Shown here: in pieces, positions 40,420 through 53,474 of the stretch
Layout of the letters: every line of letters begins with the position of its first letter
How positions within the stretch are numbered: position 1 is the stretch's first letter
Origin: Solen grandis
Lineage: Eukaryota > Mollusca > Bivalvia > Adapedonta > Solenidae
NCBI GenBank assembly: GCA_021229015.1
Contig: CM037778.1
Span: 82,565,842 to 82,629,841, forward strand
Length of the DNA: 64,000 nt
Reading direction: 5' to 3'
Program-made: the position numbers and the translations under genes
Notes under the pieces: generated by a model
Told to the model about the DNA's origin: nothing
The model's input: only the letters and a program-made list of their open reading frames with translations
Databases searched by the model: none

Positions 40420-40930
40420 CGGAATGTTGCTTGGCGCTTCACCAATGGCATCCGTGGAAGAAACCGAAGCTAACAGAAGTATACCCGAAATGAGGCGTGA
40501 AAGAACAACTGGTTCGGATACTCCGCATGCGCACGGCTCATCTCGAGCAGACGACACTGAAGCGGAAGTGATCACCTGTTCTCCCGCGTTATTTCTTGGA
40601 AAACAAATGTTTTTATTGCCCGACAGATACTTAAAATTTATGTAAATATTGGTGGAAAAACTTGAAAGTGATGGAGGAAGCCAGCAAGGATACCACAGTT
40701 AGTCGGTGTAAACTAGATCCCCAGCTGCCGAAAATGTGTACGGCAGCCGCATGGATCTGTGTAAACAAAAGGTTTTCTACTTAAAGTGTTCACCTTCACT
40801 TGTCCTACACGGTTTAATCGCAGCCAATTATGCATCCCTTTCATTAGGAGTTTTAATTTATATCTTTATACATCATAATTGGTCTCAGACATACGATCGC
40901 ATCTGCTCACCCAGCGACTGTAGATAAATC
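40420..40930 (+). other. CpG-rich block; candidate promoter or first exon
   Basis: Within 40440-40600 there are about a dozen CpG in AT-rich surroundings. A 73-codon plus frame (40424-40645; inner start MASVEETEANRSIPEMRRER) and a separate 37-codon frame at 40671-40784 (MEEASKDTTVSRCKLDPQLP at its start) lie here; the minus strand is also open. None shows a domain I know. It may be an unrecognised first exon, a 5' UTR or a regulatory element. Confidence 0.3.
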
Positions 40931-41208
40931 ATCGCAGACAATTCCGTACCACCGGAAGAAACGAAAACATTTGTGGGAAAAAATGAATTGTTTGTTAAGT
41001 ATTGCGTTAACGTGAAAGAATTATATTATTGCGAAATGGAGTACATAAGCAAAGTTTTTTTGTCGTTGTTTTTCTCTGTAGGTCGTTTTTCCAGATCAAT
41101 TACGAAAACACTGTCATTTTATTTTCCAGATTTTTCCCCTCTAACGGTGATGTATTTCCCGTTCTTCCACCATTTAGCTAATTATGTTGTGATGTTTCTT
41201 TCTATTTT

Positions 41209-41209
<1 letters not shown>

Positions 41210-41243
<34 letters not shown>

Positions 41244-41265
41244 TTCATTCATTCATTATTTATTT

Positions 41266-41316
<51 letters not shown>

Positions 41317-41388
41317 TTCATTCATTCATTCATTCATTCATTATTCATTCATTCATTTATATGTATATTTATTTATTTATTTATTTGC
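41210..41388. repeat. Compound (TTTA)n/(ATTC)n microsatellite
   Basis: Alternating blocks of TTTA and ATTC units. The Leu-Phe-Ile-Tyr rich part of the 162-codon frame 40973-41461 is its translation. Confidence 0.95.
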
Positions 41389-42439
41389 ATGTCTAAAAAT
41401 CTGCTTTGTTCATCCACTATCTCTAGTTTCAATCATTTACGAAAAAGTTGAATTTCACTAAAAAAACAAATTAATACTTACTTGTATTATTATATATCTT
41501 TTTCATTGATTTTTAATAAATTGAAATCTATTTCAATAGATTTTGTTAAATCGTATGTACATTAAATTACGGATTAACTGTGATCTGTTCAAAATAGTTA
41601 TTTACTACTTACTTATATTTCCACGTGCGTTTCTGTCGTGTATTGCACAGATATAACGAAGATAGTACTGCTAGAAATTTTTATTAAATCGTAATTAAAT
41701 TGAATATTATTCACTTTTCAAATGAGCAAAAGTTGAACACGGAAAATAAAGTTGACATATTACAATGTTGTAAATGCGTTTGAATTTTTAAGGGGGCGTG
41801 ATGACGAGAAGTTGGTAAGTCTAAACGGAATCCAACTTGTTTCAAAACATCTTTTTCAGTTGGAATAGAGAAATAGAATTATGCTCTGTTTATATGTAAA
41901 TGGGGTGACATGTTTTACTATCAAATTTGTATTGCAAGAAAAAAAAAATTTTTTTTTTTTTTTATGTCGTTGTATTTTGTTTTGTTTTGTTCTTTTTTGG
42001 TTTTTTGTTGTTGTTGTTGTTGTTTTGTTTTTGTTTTTGTTTTTTTTAACTTTATTTAAACGTGTACTTATTTATTGAAATAAATATTATAAAGACATCA
42101 AATGATAAAAATAATACAAACAAGGTGACATTTTTCGTATCTCTCTAGTGAACATTTACATAAAGAACAAAGGTAAATGACACTTTTTACAACACTTATT
42201 CTTCTGATTGTAAATTTAATTTCTTGCGTTTTGCTCTTTTTATTCGTTATGCTGCTTCGCCCAAGTTTTGTTCGTACCTATGATCTCATATGTTCCGTAA
42301 AAGTAGTTAACGTGACATTCAGGTGGCACGGGAAACAGCTTTTATTCCATGTTTATTACCATTTCAATATGGCGGCCAGTCCATGCAAGCTCCTTTGTGC
42401 GTGTATCTCGGTACTAAACATCTCAACTTCGAGGTAATT
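41389..42439. other. Intergenic with T-rich simple repeats
   Basis: A T-rich and (GTT)/(GTTTT) patch at 41940-42050. The 86-codon frame 42177-42437 has no domain. Confidence 0.45.
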
Positions 42440-42900
42440 CTAGATTAAAACTTGACATGTCCACTCGATGCCGTTTACATAAATAGACATTTCTCCGAAA
42501 GTTGCAGTCATTTGCCAACGACGATGAATTTGTAATCCGTTTAACAGCAGACTCCAGGTCTCAGCAGGACCGACCTTTGTCGCCTTTTTGTATTGAGTCA
42601 CTTTAGATTAGTTTACGATTCGCAAACTTGCTAATGAGGAACGAAATATTCATGATGGGTTTACACGTTTTGTCCGCTACCCAGCGGTGACGGATTAGTT
42701 GAAAGTCTGTGAGAGTCCCGGGGGAGGGGTTCGTTGTCCCCGGGGTGGGATCCATACCGCAAGAAGACACTAGATGTTAATTTACGAAAGACTGTGTTTG
42801 ACGCATCAACAACAAGCCCCGGCTGTGTTGAGCAAGTAATGGAATTTGTGAAGAGCGGAGAACGTCTGGGGAGTTATTATTTACCGGTTAGTCTTTTTCG
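42440..42900. other. Candidate regulatory or exonic block with G-rich element
   Basis: Balanced composition from 42480 on, with CCGGGGGAGGGGTTCG and CCCCGGGGTGGG at 42718-42751, which could form a GC hairpin or a G-quadruplex. ACCGGTTAGT near 42885 resembles a splice donor. No long frame supports an exon. Confidence 0.25.
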
Positions 42901-43347
42901 CTGAAATATACATTGTAAAACGGCTGCGTTTGAAATCTACATAAAGTTGCGAGTTGCCAAGACAAATGGACATGTCTTTATTGCTATTCTGTTAAAGTAA
43001 AGCAACTCGGGAGAGCATTATATGTGTTTGATGAAAGGTTTTGGTAAGTGATGTCGAAACTGAGAAAGACGCATTGACATATATCAAAAAGCTTAAAAAA
43101 ATAGCATTGCTTGGCTGTTTCAACCCTCAGAAGTCCGTAGGTGTGATCAACGAGAACAAATAAGGACAATGAGTCGATTGTTTACCAAAGGGGTCTAAAA
43201 CGCAGATAACATTTTTTTTTAAATGTGATAGCCATTGATTATAATATACTTTATTATCATTGTTGTTGTTGGTAGTGGTGGTGTTTTGGACTGTGCCGAT
43301 GCAATATATAATAATGATATCGAAATGTGGAGCTAATTAGTCCCCAA
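42901..43347. other. Intergenic
   Basis: Short (GTT)3 at 43259-43270. Nothing else recognised. Confidence 0.45.
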
Positions 43348-43556
43348 ACGGTACCCGGGATAAAACAAGCCAAATGAAAGATACCCGAATTAGAATAAGC
43401 CAGATGAACGGTATCCGGGATTAGAACAAGCCATATAAACGGTATCCGGGATTTAGAAGAAGCCAGATGAACGGTACCCGGGATTTAGAACAAGCCAGAT
43501 GAACGGTATCCGGGATTAGAACAAGCCAGATGAACGGTACCAGGGATAGAACGAGT
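43348..43556. repeat. 30-32 bp tandem repeat, seven copies
   Basis: Units read ACGGTA(T/C)CCGGGATTAGAA then CAAGCCAGATGA with small length variation; the second copy is the most diverged. Confidence 0.93.
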
Positions 43557-44967
43557 AAAAAATCCACATGTCAAGTCATTTAAATCTGTTCATGAAAATT
43601 ATTTATCTTCCCTAATTTATATTCTTAAATAACTAAAATTTACAGCATGATAAAATATATAAATTCAAGGCTATCGTGTGTCACGTGTAATCATGTTAAT
43701 ATTTCATAATCTAATAGATATTTCCTATCATCATCACATAAATAAGTTCAGTGTATATGTTAACTACACGGTTTCACACAATATTTATATTTATGAACAC
43801 GGGCTCATGGGTATATACGCACGTATATGAAACTAATATTGTAAAACATAAATAGTTTCGGTACATGCTAACATGCACGTGTAAAATGTTATTGTGAGAA
43901 ATATGAGGGCTTATAATAAATCACGCGTATCTTATACAGCACTGAGTTTTATATCTGAGATCAGCCTTTCATGTTCAGTCATCCTTCGTGATTAAAAATG
44001 ATGTACTGTTTATACGGCCCTGTCCCCCGGGGCCGCGATTTTTCCGTCACCGCCCCCTCTGCGCGCCCATATATCACTTAACACTCCGCGTTATTGAAAA
44101 GATTTGAACCTCTGCAAAATGATCCAATTTCTAACATTAGAAAGAAAGAGATAATGTCTGAAACATTTAACGTGACACCCTCGTCTTTTCATCTTTATCT
44201 CGTGTTTTAGACCAACAACAGTGTTGGACGAAAATAAAAAATGATAAAACATGGAGGATTTATAAAATCTGCTGGGGCAGGAGTAGATAAGGACTATATT
44301 GGGTTCCTTTGATTAACACGTCTGTCACTATGGTTCGAAATTAATCTGTACAATTCGCGAACACGCATCACTTATCGAGTACACAATGTTCTAAAACAAC
44401 ACCAGTTTTAATTCGGTTTTCGCGGATTTATACCTAGACCGCGAACTCCCCCGCTGCTTCCAAAAAATCACGTATTTTCTCGCGAGATGTCAGGGGGCGC
44501 ACTTAATGCCCCTCCGTATTGACGAGAATATCAATTATGTAAACTTAGCATTTTTGCTGGAGAAATATTAGGAAAGATATATTAGAATATGGTTGTTATT
44601 ATAGACCAAGCCTAAATTTACAAATGTATTTTACTTTTTCAAACGGAAAGTAAAATTTTCTTGTGCAACATTTCAGGGAGTCTTTACTTTATAGGAATTA
44701 TATCGGGGGAGAGGGGGGGGGTGGTGTGAGAGCGAAACTAGACTAAGTGCTTATAAAAATATATGCAAAATTATTATCATTTCTATGTACGCAAGACGTG
44801 CTTTCAGTCTATATTAATCTAAACTGTCAATTATGAATACGTACTGCATCAATATATACGACTACAATGTATATCATTATTTTCGTTGGCATTTCGTTAA
44901 ATCTAGATTAAAACCTATTTGGGTACATTAAATCGTGAATTCATATTTTAGAAAACATGAGATCTAC
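43557..44967. other. Intergenic with GC-rich patch and G tract
   Basis: A CpG-rich patch at 44018-44095 (CCCCCGGGGCCGCGAT, CCGCCCCCTCTGCGCGCCC) and a G tract at 44704-44724. No coding frame. Confidence 0.35.
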
Positions 44968-45110
44968 AGTAAGTAAGTAAGTAAGTAAGTAAGTAATTTA
45001 TTATCATGACATGTGCTAATACATATGATGTGTACATACAATAAATATCATCGAAATAAGCACCCGGCCCAGTGGGCCTGCAAGTCACCGAACAAAATTT
45101 AAACATTTTA
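44968..45110. repeat. (AAGT)n microsatellite and attached repeat
   Basis: (AAGT)7 followed by TTATCATGACATGTGC and CGGCCCAGTGGGCCTGCAAG. The microsatellite plus this 3' piece has the look of the end of an interspersed repeat. Confidence 0.45.
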
Positions 45111-45357
45111 TAAAATGTTTCTTTAAATGAAGATTAGGTAATCACGTGTCCATAATTAACCATTTTGTGTGGTATTAATATTCGTGGATAAAACCATCCA
45201 AGAAATCGACAAATTAGTACCCGACGAAAATTAATCAGTATACGGTTAAAAAAAAATGTGCCGTCTAGTCAAGTAGATGTGTATACTAGTACATGTATAT
45301 CAATGTAATTTAAAGGTTCGGTCACTGGCAGTCTTTCTCCTTCCTCAAGCACTTTTT

Positions 45358-45860
45358 TTAGCCTCCTACCGGCATCGCCGAAGGGGTCTTTAGGTTTGCA
45401 CTCCGTCCGCCCGTCACACTCATGTTTTCCGGACCTTTTTTCTAAACGCTTACAGATATTGATATATTAATATTTGGTATGCGAGTCTACCACCATGAAT
45501 TACAGATCAAGTTAGAGTTTCGTTCTGATCCACTGATTTTTGACGAAATTATGGGCCTTGGACTTATAAAATGTCTTTAATATAGCAGTTTTCCGGACTT
45601 TTTTCCAAACGCTTGCAGATATTGTTCGAATATTTGGTAATGATTCTTCCATCATGAGTTAAAGAACTGTCGAAGCGACGGTAAACTCAAATAAGTCTAG
45701 TTAATAAGCAGTTTTCCGGACTTTTTTTCTAAATGCTTGAAGATATTGATCTTATATTTGGTATGTGAGTCTACCACCACGAGTTATAGATCAAGTTCGA
45801 GTTTCGTTTTGGTTAGCTGCTTTTTAAGAAAACGCGCCATATTGGCTATTCGGGCTCCTA
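45358..45860. repeat. Tandem about 120-165 bp repeat with TTTTCCGGAC start
   Basis: Three units begin GTTTTCCGGAC at 45424, 45588 and 45711; units 1 and 3 share TATTTGGTATG(C/T)GAGTCTA and ATCAAGTT. The second unit is about 40 bases shorter. The head ACCGGCATCGCCGAAGGGGT and TCCGTCCGCCCG resemble an interspersed repeat I associate with bivalves. Confidence 0.75.
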
Positions 45861-46009
45861 GGAGTCTTAGGAGTTGATTATTGTCGTTTTGACTCTCATC
45901 AAAAGTATTGATCAAATAATTGACTTATTTGCAGCGTGAAGAGAGGCGGGTTCTTAGTTTTCTATTTGCCGGTAAGGGACTTAGTATTGTCTAAGCAATA
46001 CTTTCAGAA

Positions 46010-46044
<35 letters not shown>

Positions 46045-47313
46045 GTAATCAGCGTCTATATGGGTGAAACAATGATTGGTGTCGCAATCAAACAAGTATT
46101 TTCAAGCGAAGTTTCCCGGCAAATATATTTTAAAGTGTTCACATTTACGCAGTGTTGTGTCATTGCGCTCAATACATATTACGGTAAAGTTAGAATAATA
46201 AAATTGCTGTTTCATAGAAGACGATTACTCAAAAGTAAAATGATGCTTTACTTGCTTCGTTATTTTTTTCCGTAATACGTTTCTAAATACTCTGTTTTAT
46301 TTTGAACAATAAACTGCGCAGTTTCACTGCACTTTTCTGTAAATTGATTAATAAATTAACAACGAGTTCCTGTCAAAGTTACTTTTCGTCCAACAATGCG
46401 CAACCACAAAAACCTTTAGAATGCATAATTTTGTAAATAATTGAGGAAAAATAACATGAAAGAAAATAAATGATTGGTGCGTAGATGGAGCCTAAGATAA
46501 GTAGATTTTCAAAACCTGAACGTTCGTGTTTTTGCCGACATTGACAATTGACATTAAATTGTTTTTCTCAAGTCCTTTCAGTCCAATTCATCGCTTTCAC
46601 AAACAAAACTTTTAACTGCGCAGTCAGATTTCCAAGACCGTTTTCTACCCTCCCATGTTAAAAAGATTTTTTTTTTCTCGTGTGAAAATTTATATTTAAA
46701 TGTCTTTTTAAACTTAATTTCAAAACAACAAAATAAAACTTTCTTTTATTAATTTCATAACGTCTGACTCGATGTCAAGGGTTTGAACGACAAGTTTCTT
46801 TAACGTTTGACTTGCGCCTTGCATGGATCATGTAATGTTATTACATATAAATACGAGAATGTTTGTTTAGTTACAGCTAGTTAAAGTGAAAATTTACTTG
46901 TAATAATATAAACTTTTCAAAAACAGTTCTGAAAGGTTCGCAGTTTTGCTAAGGAAATTAACCATGACGAGCTCGTTATTGAAAATCCAGGGCCTTGCAT
47001 TCTTCTGGGAAAAGATTATAAGCAAAGTAATGAAGTGTTGCTAGATTGCTCAATTCATTTTGCATATCTCGGCACAGTTTACCAGGGAAATATCTCAGTT
47101 CGCCTATTAGCAAGCTTGCAAATACATTGCACTTCAACATCCTGAAGGCGGCAACAAACAAATACCACCAAGTAACAACTCATAAAAATATCTTTAGGCT
47201 AAATAATGATATAACAAATATATTGTGTGTATACAGTTTATTCATTTACCCTTATTATTCTAAAATTGTGATACCTGATGTGTAAATTCCGAACATCGTG
47301 CTTTGCATCGTAC
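45861..47313. other. Intergenic with (GTT)10 and candidate block 46930-47160
   Basis: (GTT)10 at 46010-46043 makes the Leu-rich start of the frame 46009-46275. At 46930-47160 the sequence is balanced and open on both strands but has no domain. Confidence 0.4.
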
Positions 47314-48003
47314 ACATACACCGTGTCCGTACATCATACACATACACCGTGTCCATACATTGAACCTATACACCGTGTCCATACATTGAACCTATACACC
47401 GTGTCCATACATCGAACCTATACACCGTGTCCATACATTGAACCTATACACCGTGTCCCATACATTGTACCTATACACCGTGTCCATACATCGAACCTAT
47501 ACACCGTGTCCATACATTGTGCACATACACTGTGTCCGTACATCATACACATACACTGTGTCCATACATCATACACATACACTGTGTCCGTACATCATAC
47601 ACATACACCGTGTCCATACATTGTGCACATACACTGTGTCCATACATCATACACATACACCATGTCCATACATCATACACATACACCGTGTCCGTACATC
47701 ATACACATACACAGTGTCCATACATCATACACATACACAGTGTCCATACATCATACACATACACCATGTCCATACATCGAACCTATACACCGTGTTCATT
47801 CATTGTACACATACACCATGTCATTACATCGTACACATACACCGTGTCCATACATCAAACCTATACACCGTGTCCATACATCATACACATACACCGAATC
47901 CATACAGCGTACACATACACCATGTCCATACACCAAACCTATACACCGTGTTCATACATCGTACACATATACTGTGTCCATACATCATACCCATACACCG
48001 TAT
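47314..48003. repeat. 26-bp tandem repeat, about 27 copies
   Basis: Unit types are CATACATCATACACATACAC CGTGTC, CATACATTGAACCTATACAC CGTGTC and a TTGTGCACATACAC form. CGTGTCC recurs every 26 bases from 47322. Because 26 is not divisible by three and the unit has no plus-strand stop word, all three forward frames are open (268, 237 and 172 codons). I do not call a protein. Confidence 0.95.
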
Positions 48004-48271
48004 CGGAGAACTCGGTTTTCTGCGACCAGCGATGATTTTGTTATTCCAATCAGTCCCCAGATGTCGCATTTTTATTGTATATGATAAAGTAAAAATGTTT
48101 ACTGAAAACGTCTGTAAATTGACGCCATGGAAAGAATTTTTCATTTACTGATACATTTATTTCACGTTGACCGGGAAACGCGTTTTTCCAACCTATATTA
48201 ATTCCTCTAAACGGATCCTGTTCCTCAGTAACGTGTTGTACAGGCTACAACTGAAACACCGCGACTGTAAC

Positions 48272-48314
<43 letters not shown>

Positions 48315-49000
48315 GCTTGTGAGGCATGTCGCATTGGAAGATGTTCACTCATTTGTGATATTTACATGAGACAGACATGGCGTTGCTTCTCCATAATATC
48401 ACTCCAGTGACAAGTTTCATAATCATTCCATTTTAACTTCATCGGTATAAGAGTCTCAACAGGTTTTATTCACCGGCACCAGTTTAAGAAGCGGACGGTC
48501 AAACAACACAACAAACAGAACAAGTCTGCTTCTGCTTCCAATTCATTTACAAATTTGCTGAATAAGAACTTAAATATGGTCAGAGGAAATAATAGATTAA
48601 ATATGAAATTATCAGATTTTACCCAATAGTATCCTTTATTTATATATATTTAATACAACTGTTGTTTTTTTTTCTCCGGCGGCAGCTGTATGCTTTTGCA
48701 ATTGACCCATGTTGACCAGTCAGAAATGATCAGAAATTTATTTCTAAGCCCGTATGCTTGATTTCTCATGGCCATCTAATGGTACAGGCTGGTTTATATA
48801 CTTTTCACAAAGGTAACTGGACATGAAAACTGTGCAAAATTAGAGATACAAACTATGTAACAGTACCGGACGATCTTACGGTACAGCTAGTGACTTGTAT
48901 TGTCACGAATATTTACTTCTGCAAAAGTTTCACGTTATAAAAAAACTGCAATAACCAAATAATCAATCACCATACATTTACAGCATATATATTTACATAT
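48004..49000. other. Intergenic with (TTA)n
   Basis: (TTA)n at 48278-48314. Nothing else recognised. Confidence 0.5.
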
Positions 49001-49150
49001 TCTGGGGTCCAGATTCTGTGTGTCCCGGCTTTTAGACTTCTGTCCATACTTATTCTGGGGACCAGATTCTGTGTGTCCCGGCTTAAAGTATACTGTCCAT
49101 ACACATTCTCGGGTCCAGATATTATGTGTCCCGGCTTTTAGACTACTGTC
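49001..49150. repeat. 53-bp tandem repeat, about 2.8 copies
   Basis: TCTGGGG(T/A)CCAGAT, TGTGTCCCGGCTT and ACTGTCCATAC recur with starts at 49001, 49054 and 49107. Confidence 0.93.
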
Positions 49151-50929
49151 TAATTATGGATATATGCTGATGGATTAATGCGAGGTTATATATCAGGTTA
49201 ATTTTGGTCTTAAAATAATTTCGGTCCCATAAAATTGATATTTTCATATAAAAGTTGCTCTTTCCACTGTATTTTTTTTAAATTTCAACCAAGATATTAC
49301 AGTCTTCTGAAAATCTCAGTTTCATATAATTTCCCACACTGATCTACGCCATTAGTTCAACTAAGCATGTCGCCGAGTGTCTTGTTTTAAAGATATTTGT
49401 TGTTGTTATTGTTGTTGTTGTTTCGCCCCTTTTCTTTTTATTTTCGGCAAAGGTATTAGACTACACTCGTATTAACAAATCACCGTCTTTTAAATAATGA
49501 TTCACCACTTTCTTCGCGTAGAACAAGAAGTATATTCGGATTCATCACACTCTCAAATGAAATCAATCATACAAAACATGATTAAGGCAGATAAACGTTT
49601 ACAAGTTCTGAGAGCATGTTAGCCAAGGACACATGTAATTATTCTGATTTCCAATGCAAGCATAAATCATCTTTGACAAAAAGGCTGCAAAAAGGCAACA
49701 TGAATCAAACCTTTAATCAGGAAACAAAAAAAATCAAATTAAGGGTCAGAACATATTCCGAGCACAGTGGAATTAACACTATTCTTAATGACCTTCACGA
49801 AGGAGTGCTGAATAGAAATATAACAAAACAAAAACTCCCTGTTGGACTGCCAATAAAACACCCAAAACCTCGAGCATAATTTAACACAAAACAAACATCG
49901 TAACGAGACCCCATTCAAAACTACAAAGTACTAACGAGCCTTCATAATTTTGCATTAAATATTAAAGTCTGACAACTTAGTCCGGCCCCTTAAACTTCCG
50001 ATTCTGCTCTGTCGCTGGTGATAGACCACAAAAGTTCTATAAATCTCGTTTCCCGAGCAGTTTCAAGTGGTTTTCCCGTGCCGGGTTGTGAGACCAAGGT
50101 TTGCCTTACTACTAAAGTCAATGTAGAACAAGTCCCTCTTATTAAAATCTGAAGTAGTATTAATACGCTTACATCTGTCGACTCAAATTTTGACAAATGT
50201 TCCTCAGATTGCACAGCGGAAATGTGCAATTTAAAGTGAATTATAATGAGGGATATAATATCGTGTCAGAGTGTGCCACACTTCGGGGCAACTGTTTTAA
50301 GACTTCATCCGCGTACAAAGAGAATTCCGGTGTTTCGCCAGTTTTTGTGTGAGCCCAGTGACGTATTTATTTAGTTTTATTTTCCAATGTAAACAGGATG
50401 ACAGGATCATGAGGTATTTTTCAACGTGCACATTGAACAATAAGCATTTGAAGAAATCAACATTGTGTACAGGGCATACAATATTTCCTTGCAAATGAAT
50501 CTTTCTTCGTAAATAGGAATTCCTTACCTTAATATGAAATTTCATGTGCGTGAGTTATATTCAAAAATTGTGTTTTTATATTTGGAAAATAAAATTTGAC
50601 TTTCAAACCAATTCTTAGAAAATAAAAGTATAAATTGGTCGCACATGTACTTGCAGTTGCTTTCTACAACTTCTTGTTGATATCTCAAAGTTTAATTTCT
50701 GTTTTATTTCAAAATAACCGACATTATTTACTTTCACTGCAAATACTTCTCCAACACAGCAAGCTTATATATTTTTTTTTAAAATAATGTTTATTAATTT
50801 TTTCATTTTCAAAACAGAAACTATGTCTTGGTTTTATTTACTGCTAAAAAATCAATATTAATATTCCATCTTAATGATTTTTTTTATCCTCACACTATCT
50901 TCACATTATCTTCACAAGCGGAAACCTGC
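49151..50929. other. Intergenic with candidate block 49880-50300
   Basis: (GTT) tract at 49398-49422. The block 49880-50300 is balanced in composition and repeat-free; frames of 79-87 codons nearby have no domain. Confidence 0.35.
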
Positions 50930-51110
50930 GAAAGTAATCATGGTGACGTCACGCTGTGTTCGGCAGGTTCCGGTCTCCGAATCAACGAGGCGCAAAGAGA
51001 GCATTCACATGGGGTCACCTGTGTCAGTGAAAGGCTTGATTCCAAGCACCAAGCCGCTCTAACACGTGTCAGATATCGCACGTCGCAGGAGGCGTGATCC
51101 TGATCTAGAA
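50930..51110. other. Candidate regulatory block with CRE
   Basis: Contains ATGGTGACGTCACGC (full CRE, TGACGTCA), GGGGTCACCTGTG and CACGTGTCAG in a GC-richer patch. An 89-codon plus frame crosses it without a domain. Confidence 0.28.
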
Positions 51111-53436
51111 ACCATATAAAATCGAAACTAGTCCGACATGATGCTCACTGCTTAAAAATACTTTAATAATGGAGTGCCTGGCATTCGTGTCTTTGTTCAG
51201 AAATTCTGATTGAAACTATAAAGAAAAGAAACTGAGAATTCAATAAAGTAGAAAAATATATTAATTCGAAAATTATTTTTTAGCCATATCTCATCAGTAA
51301 CCGATCACATTTTTTTTTTTTTTTTGTCGTTTTTTAATTATGATAATATTTTGAATAAACATTATAAGATCAATAATTATATTTATCATAAGGAAGATAA
51401 TTATTGTAAGTATTTATAGTATCCTTACCATGAGTATGGGGAGTTATTTGTAATGAATGATGATTATAAAGTCTTAACTGAAAAAAAATCTTTATCTATT
51501 ACAATTAACATTTTCCTTCATGTCATTGACTCTGCAAAATAAAAGTATGTAAATGAAATACAAAAATAATTACACACACATGCATTATTTTTCAATGCTT
51601 TTTAGTGTTTTCGCTATACAACATTTTGTGATGTCATCAGTCCGACTTCCGGTTCCTATCAAAAATCACTCATGCCAGACGCACGCGATTCATTTCTTAA
51701 GTACTTTTCCGTCTGATGAAAGCTAACAAATGCACGTGCCGAGAAAATGAAGAAGAAACATACTTCGAGCATAATTACGGTAATAAGGCCAGTTGAACCC
51801 CTGTAGTAAATATTATTTCAAGATATAGAAGTGATGTATTTTCAACGGGTCAGCGACATCGGCCCTGCCCTCGCGCACCTGCCGCCTTCGCCTGCCATTC
51901 ATCGACTTGTTAATGAGTGGGCGTCCGGTTTTCCTAACAAGTTTGATAGCACGTGTATTTTTATCGATTATATTAACCAAAGGTACCCGGTACGTTGCTT
52001 TGACCGAAAAACTACCCATTTATAAAACATCAACAATTTTTTAACACGAAGGTAGTTAACTTTTTCCGTTGAAAATATACATCCCGTAGTTTAAATTGCC
52101 GTAATTCCTTTGAAAATTGATAGATTTTCATAAAAAAAATTGGTCTTATTTTGTATGGAAGGAATGATTAAAGATATAGAGGTACAAAAAACACTCCATT
52201 GCATAAGGAATCACCCTAAACAGTTCGCGAATTCAAAATCGCTTTTAGTGGGAAGAGATCTTTATTTTTTTAATTGGCAGTTTTTCTGTCAAAGCAACGA
52301 ACCGGGTACCTTTTATATTAACTGAACTTTCAAGAATATGTTAATTTATTACTCAAAAATAGTGGTGTCAGTGATAATGATAGATTTGCCATAGGCAATA
52401 CCATTCTTCATTTCGTTGTAGAATTTAGTGGTGGTGTTTGTTAGATAGAGTTATTCTGTTGAAAATTAGAATAATAATTTCTCAGTCTCTCACTGGTGAA
52501 TAATCAGCGATAATAATGGATAGCACTAATGTTATGCTGTGTACTGGAAGGTATGAGACATCAATATCTTTCCGGGACTGAGTGCCATGTAAAGGGTAGC
52601 ACAGTAACGCTAAGTAACGCCACGTGGCTTAACAATAAGACCACGCGTAAATTCCACCCACCCTAATAAACTCTAGGCAACATAATTATGTACTTAGAAA
52701 CGTTATTTCTACATTCTTGTTTTCCCGGTAATATATCCGGGAGTTTAATTCCTCAATAGATATTGTTGGACAGTAATGAATTGGTCAGTTTCACTCAGCA
52801 GCAAACTACGCTTGGTGGCCATTTATTGACCAGACTGACTTTTAAGTCACATTCAACAGTATGTGTACGTATCTTTCATTTTTCTAAAAAAAAAACAACA
52901 AAAAAAACTCTTTCTCTCTCTCTCTTGTGGAGGATATGCTACATTATACATGTAATAGTGCACATTAACTTTAGATCCGAATACATTTATGGGGACTTCA
53001 CCAGTCCTAGAATCATATTCTGTTGCACTAAGAATTAACCACAAGAAGATATTTCCTATTCAATGTAAAATACTTAAACAATTATAAAGCCTGTAAATGA
53101 AGATTATTATTTCATAAACGAGTACACACTGACAACATTTTATCTTTCAATATAACACTTAAGATAAATAGACAAAGCTTGACTTCACTGGAGCAATTTC
53201 AATAGGAAAAAACCGTCCTTTAGTTTTAATCATATTACAAGTTTTGCTTCTTTTACAGCTCTGTTTACTTGTATACTAGAACGTAAATAGTTCGTGCGTC
53301 ATCGCTGAAATACGGTAGACAACATTTGTTTAATTTCATTTTACGATTGGCCATAAACATGTATTTTGTATGTACACGCTTAAAACGAAATGTGTTTTTT
53401 CAATATATACAAATATATCTATATCTGTTTCATGTT

Positions 53437-53474
<38 letters not shown>

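Noticed and set aside
40973..41461. 162-codon Phe/Ile/Leu/Tyr-rich frame
   Set aside because: Most of it is the (TTTA)n/(ATTC)n tract; the remainder has no domain.
47278..48151. Three long overlapping plus-strand frames of 268, 237 and 172 codons
   Set aside because: They are three readings of one 26-bp tandem repeat that lacks stop words; no start context, domain or non-repeat body supports a protein.
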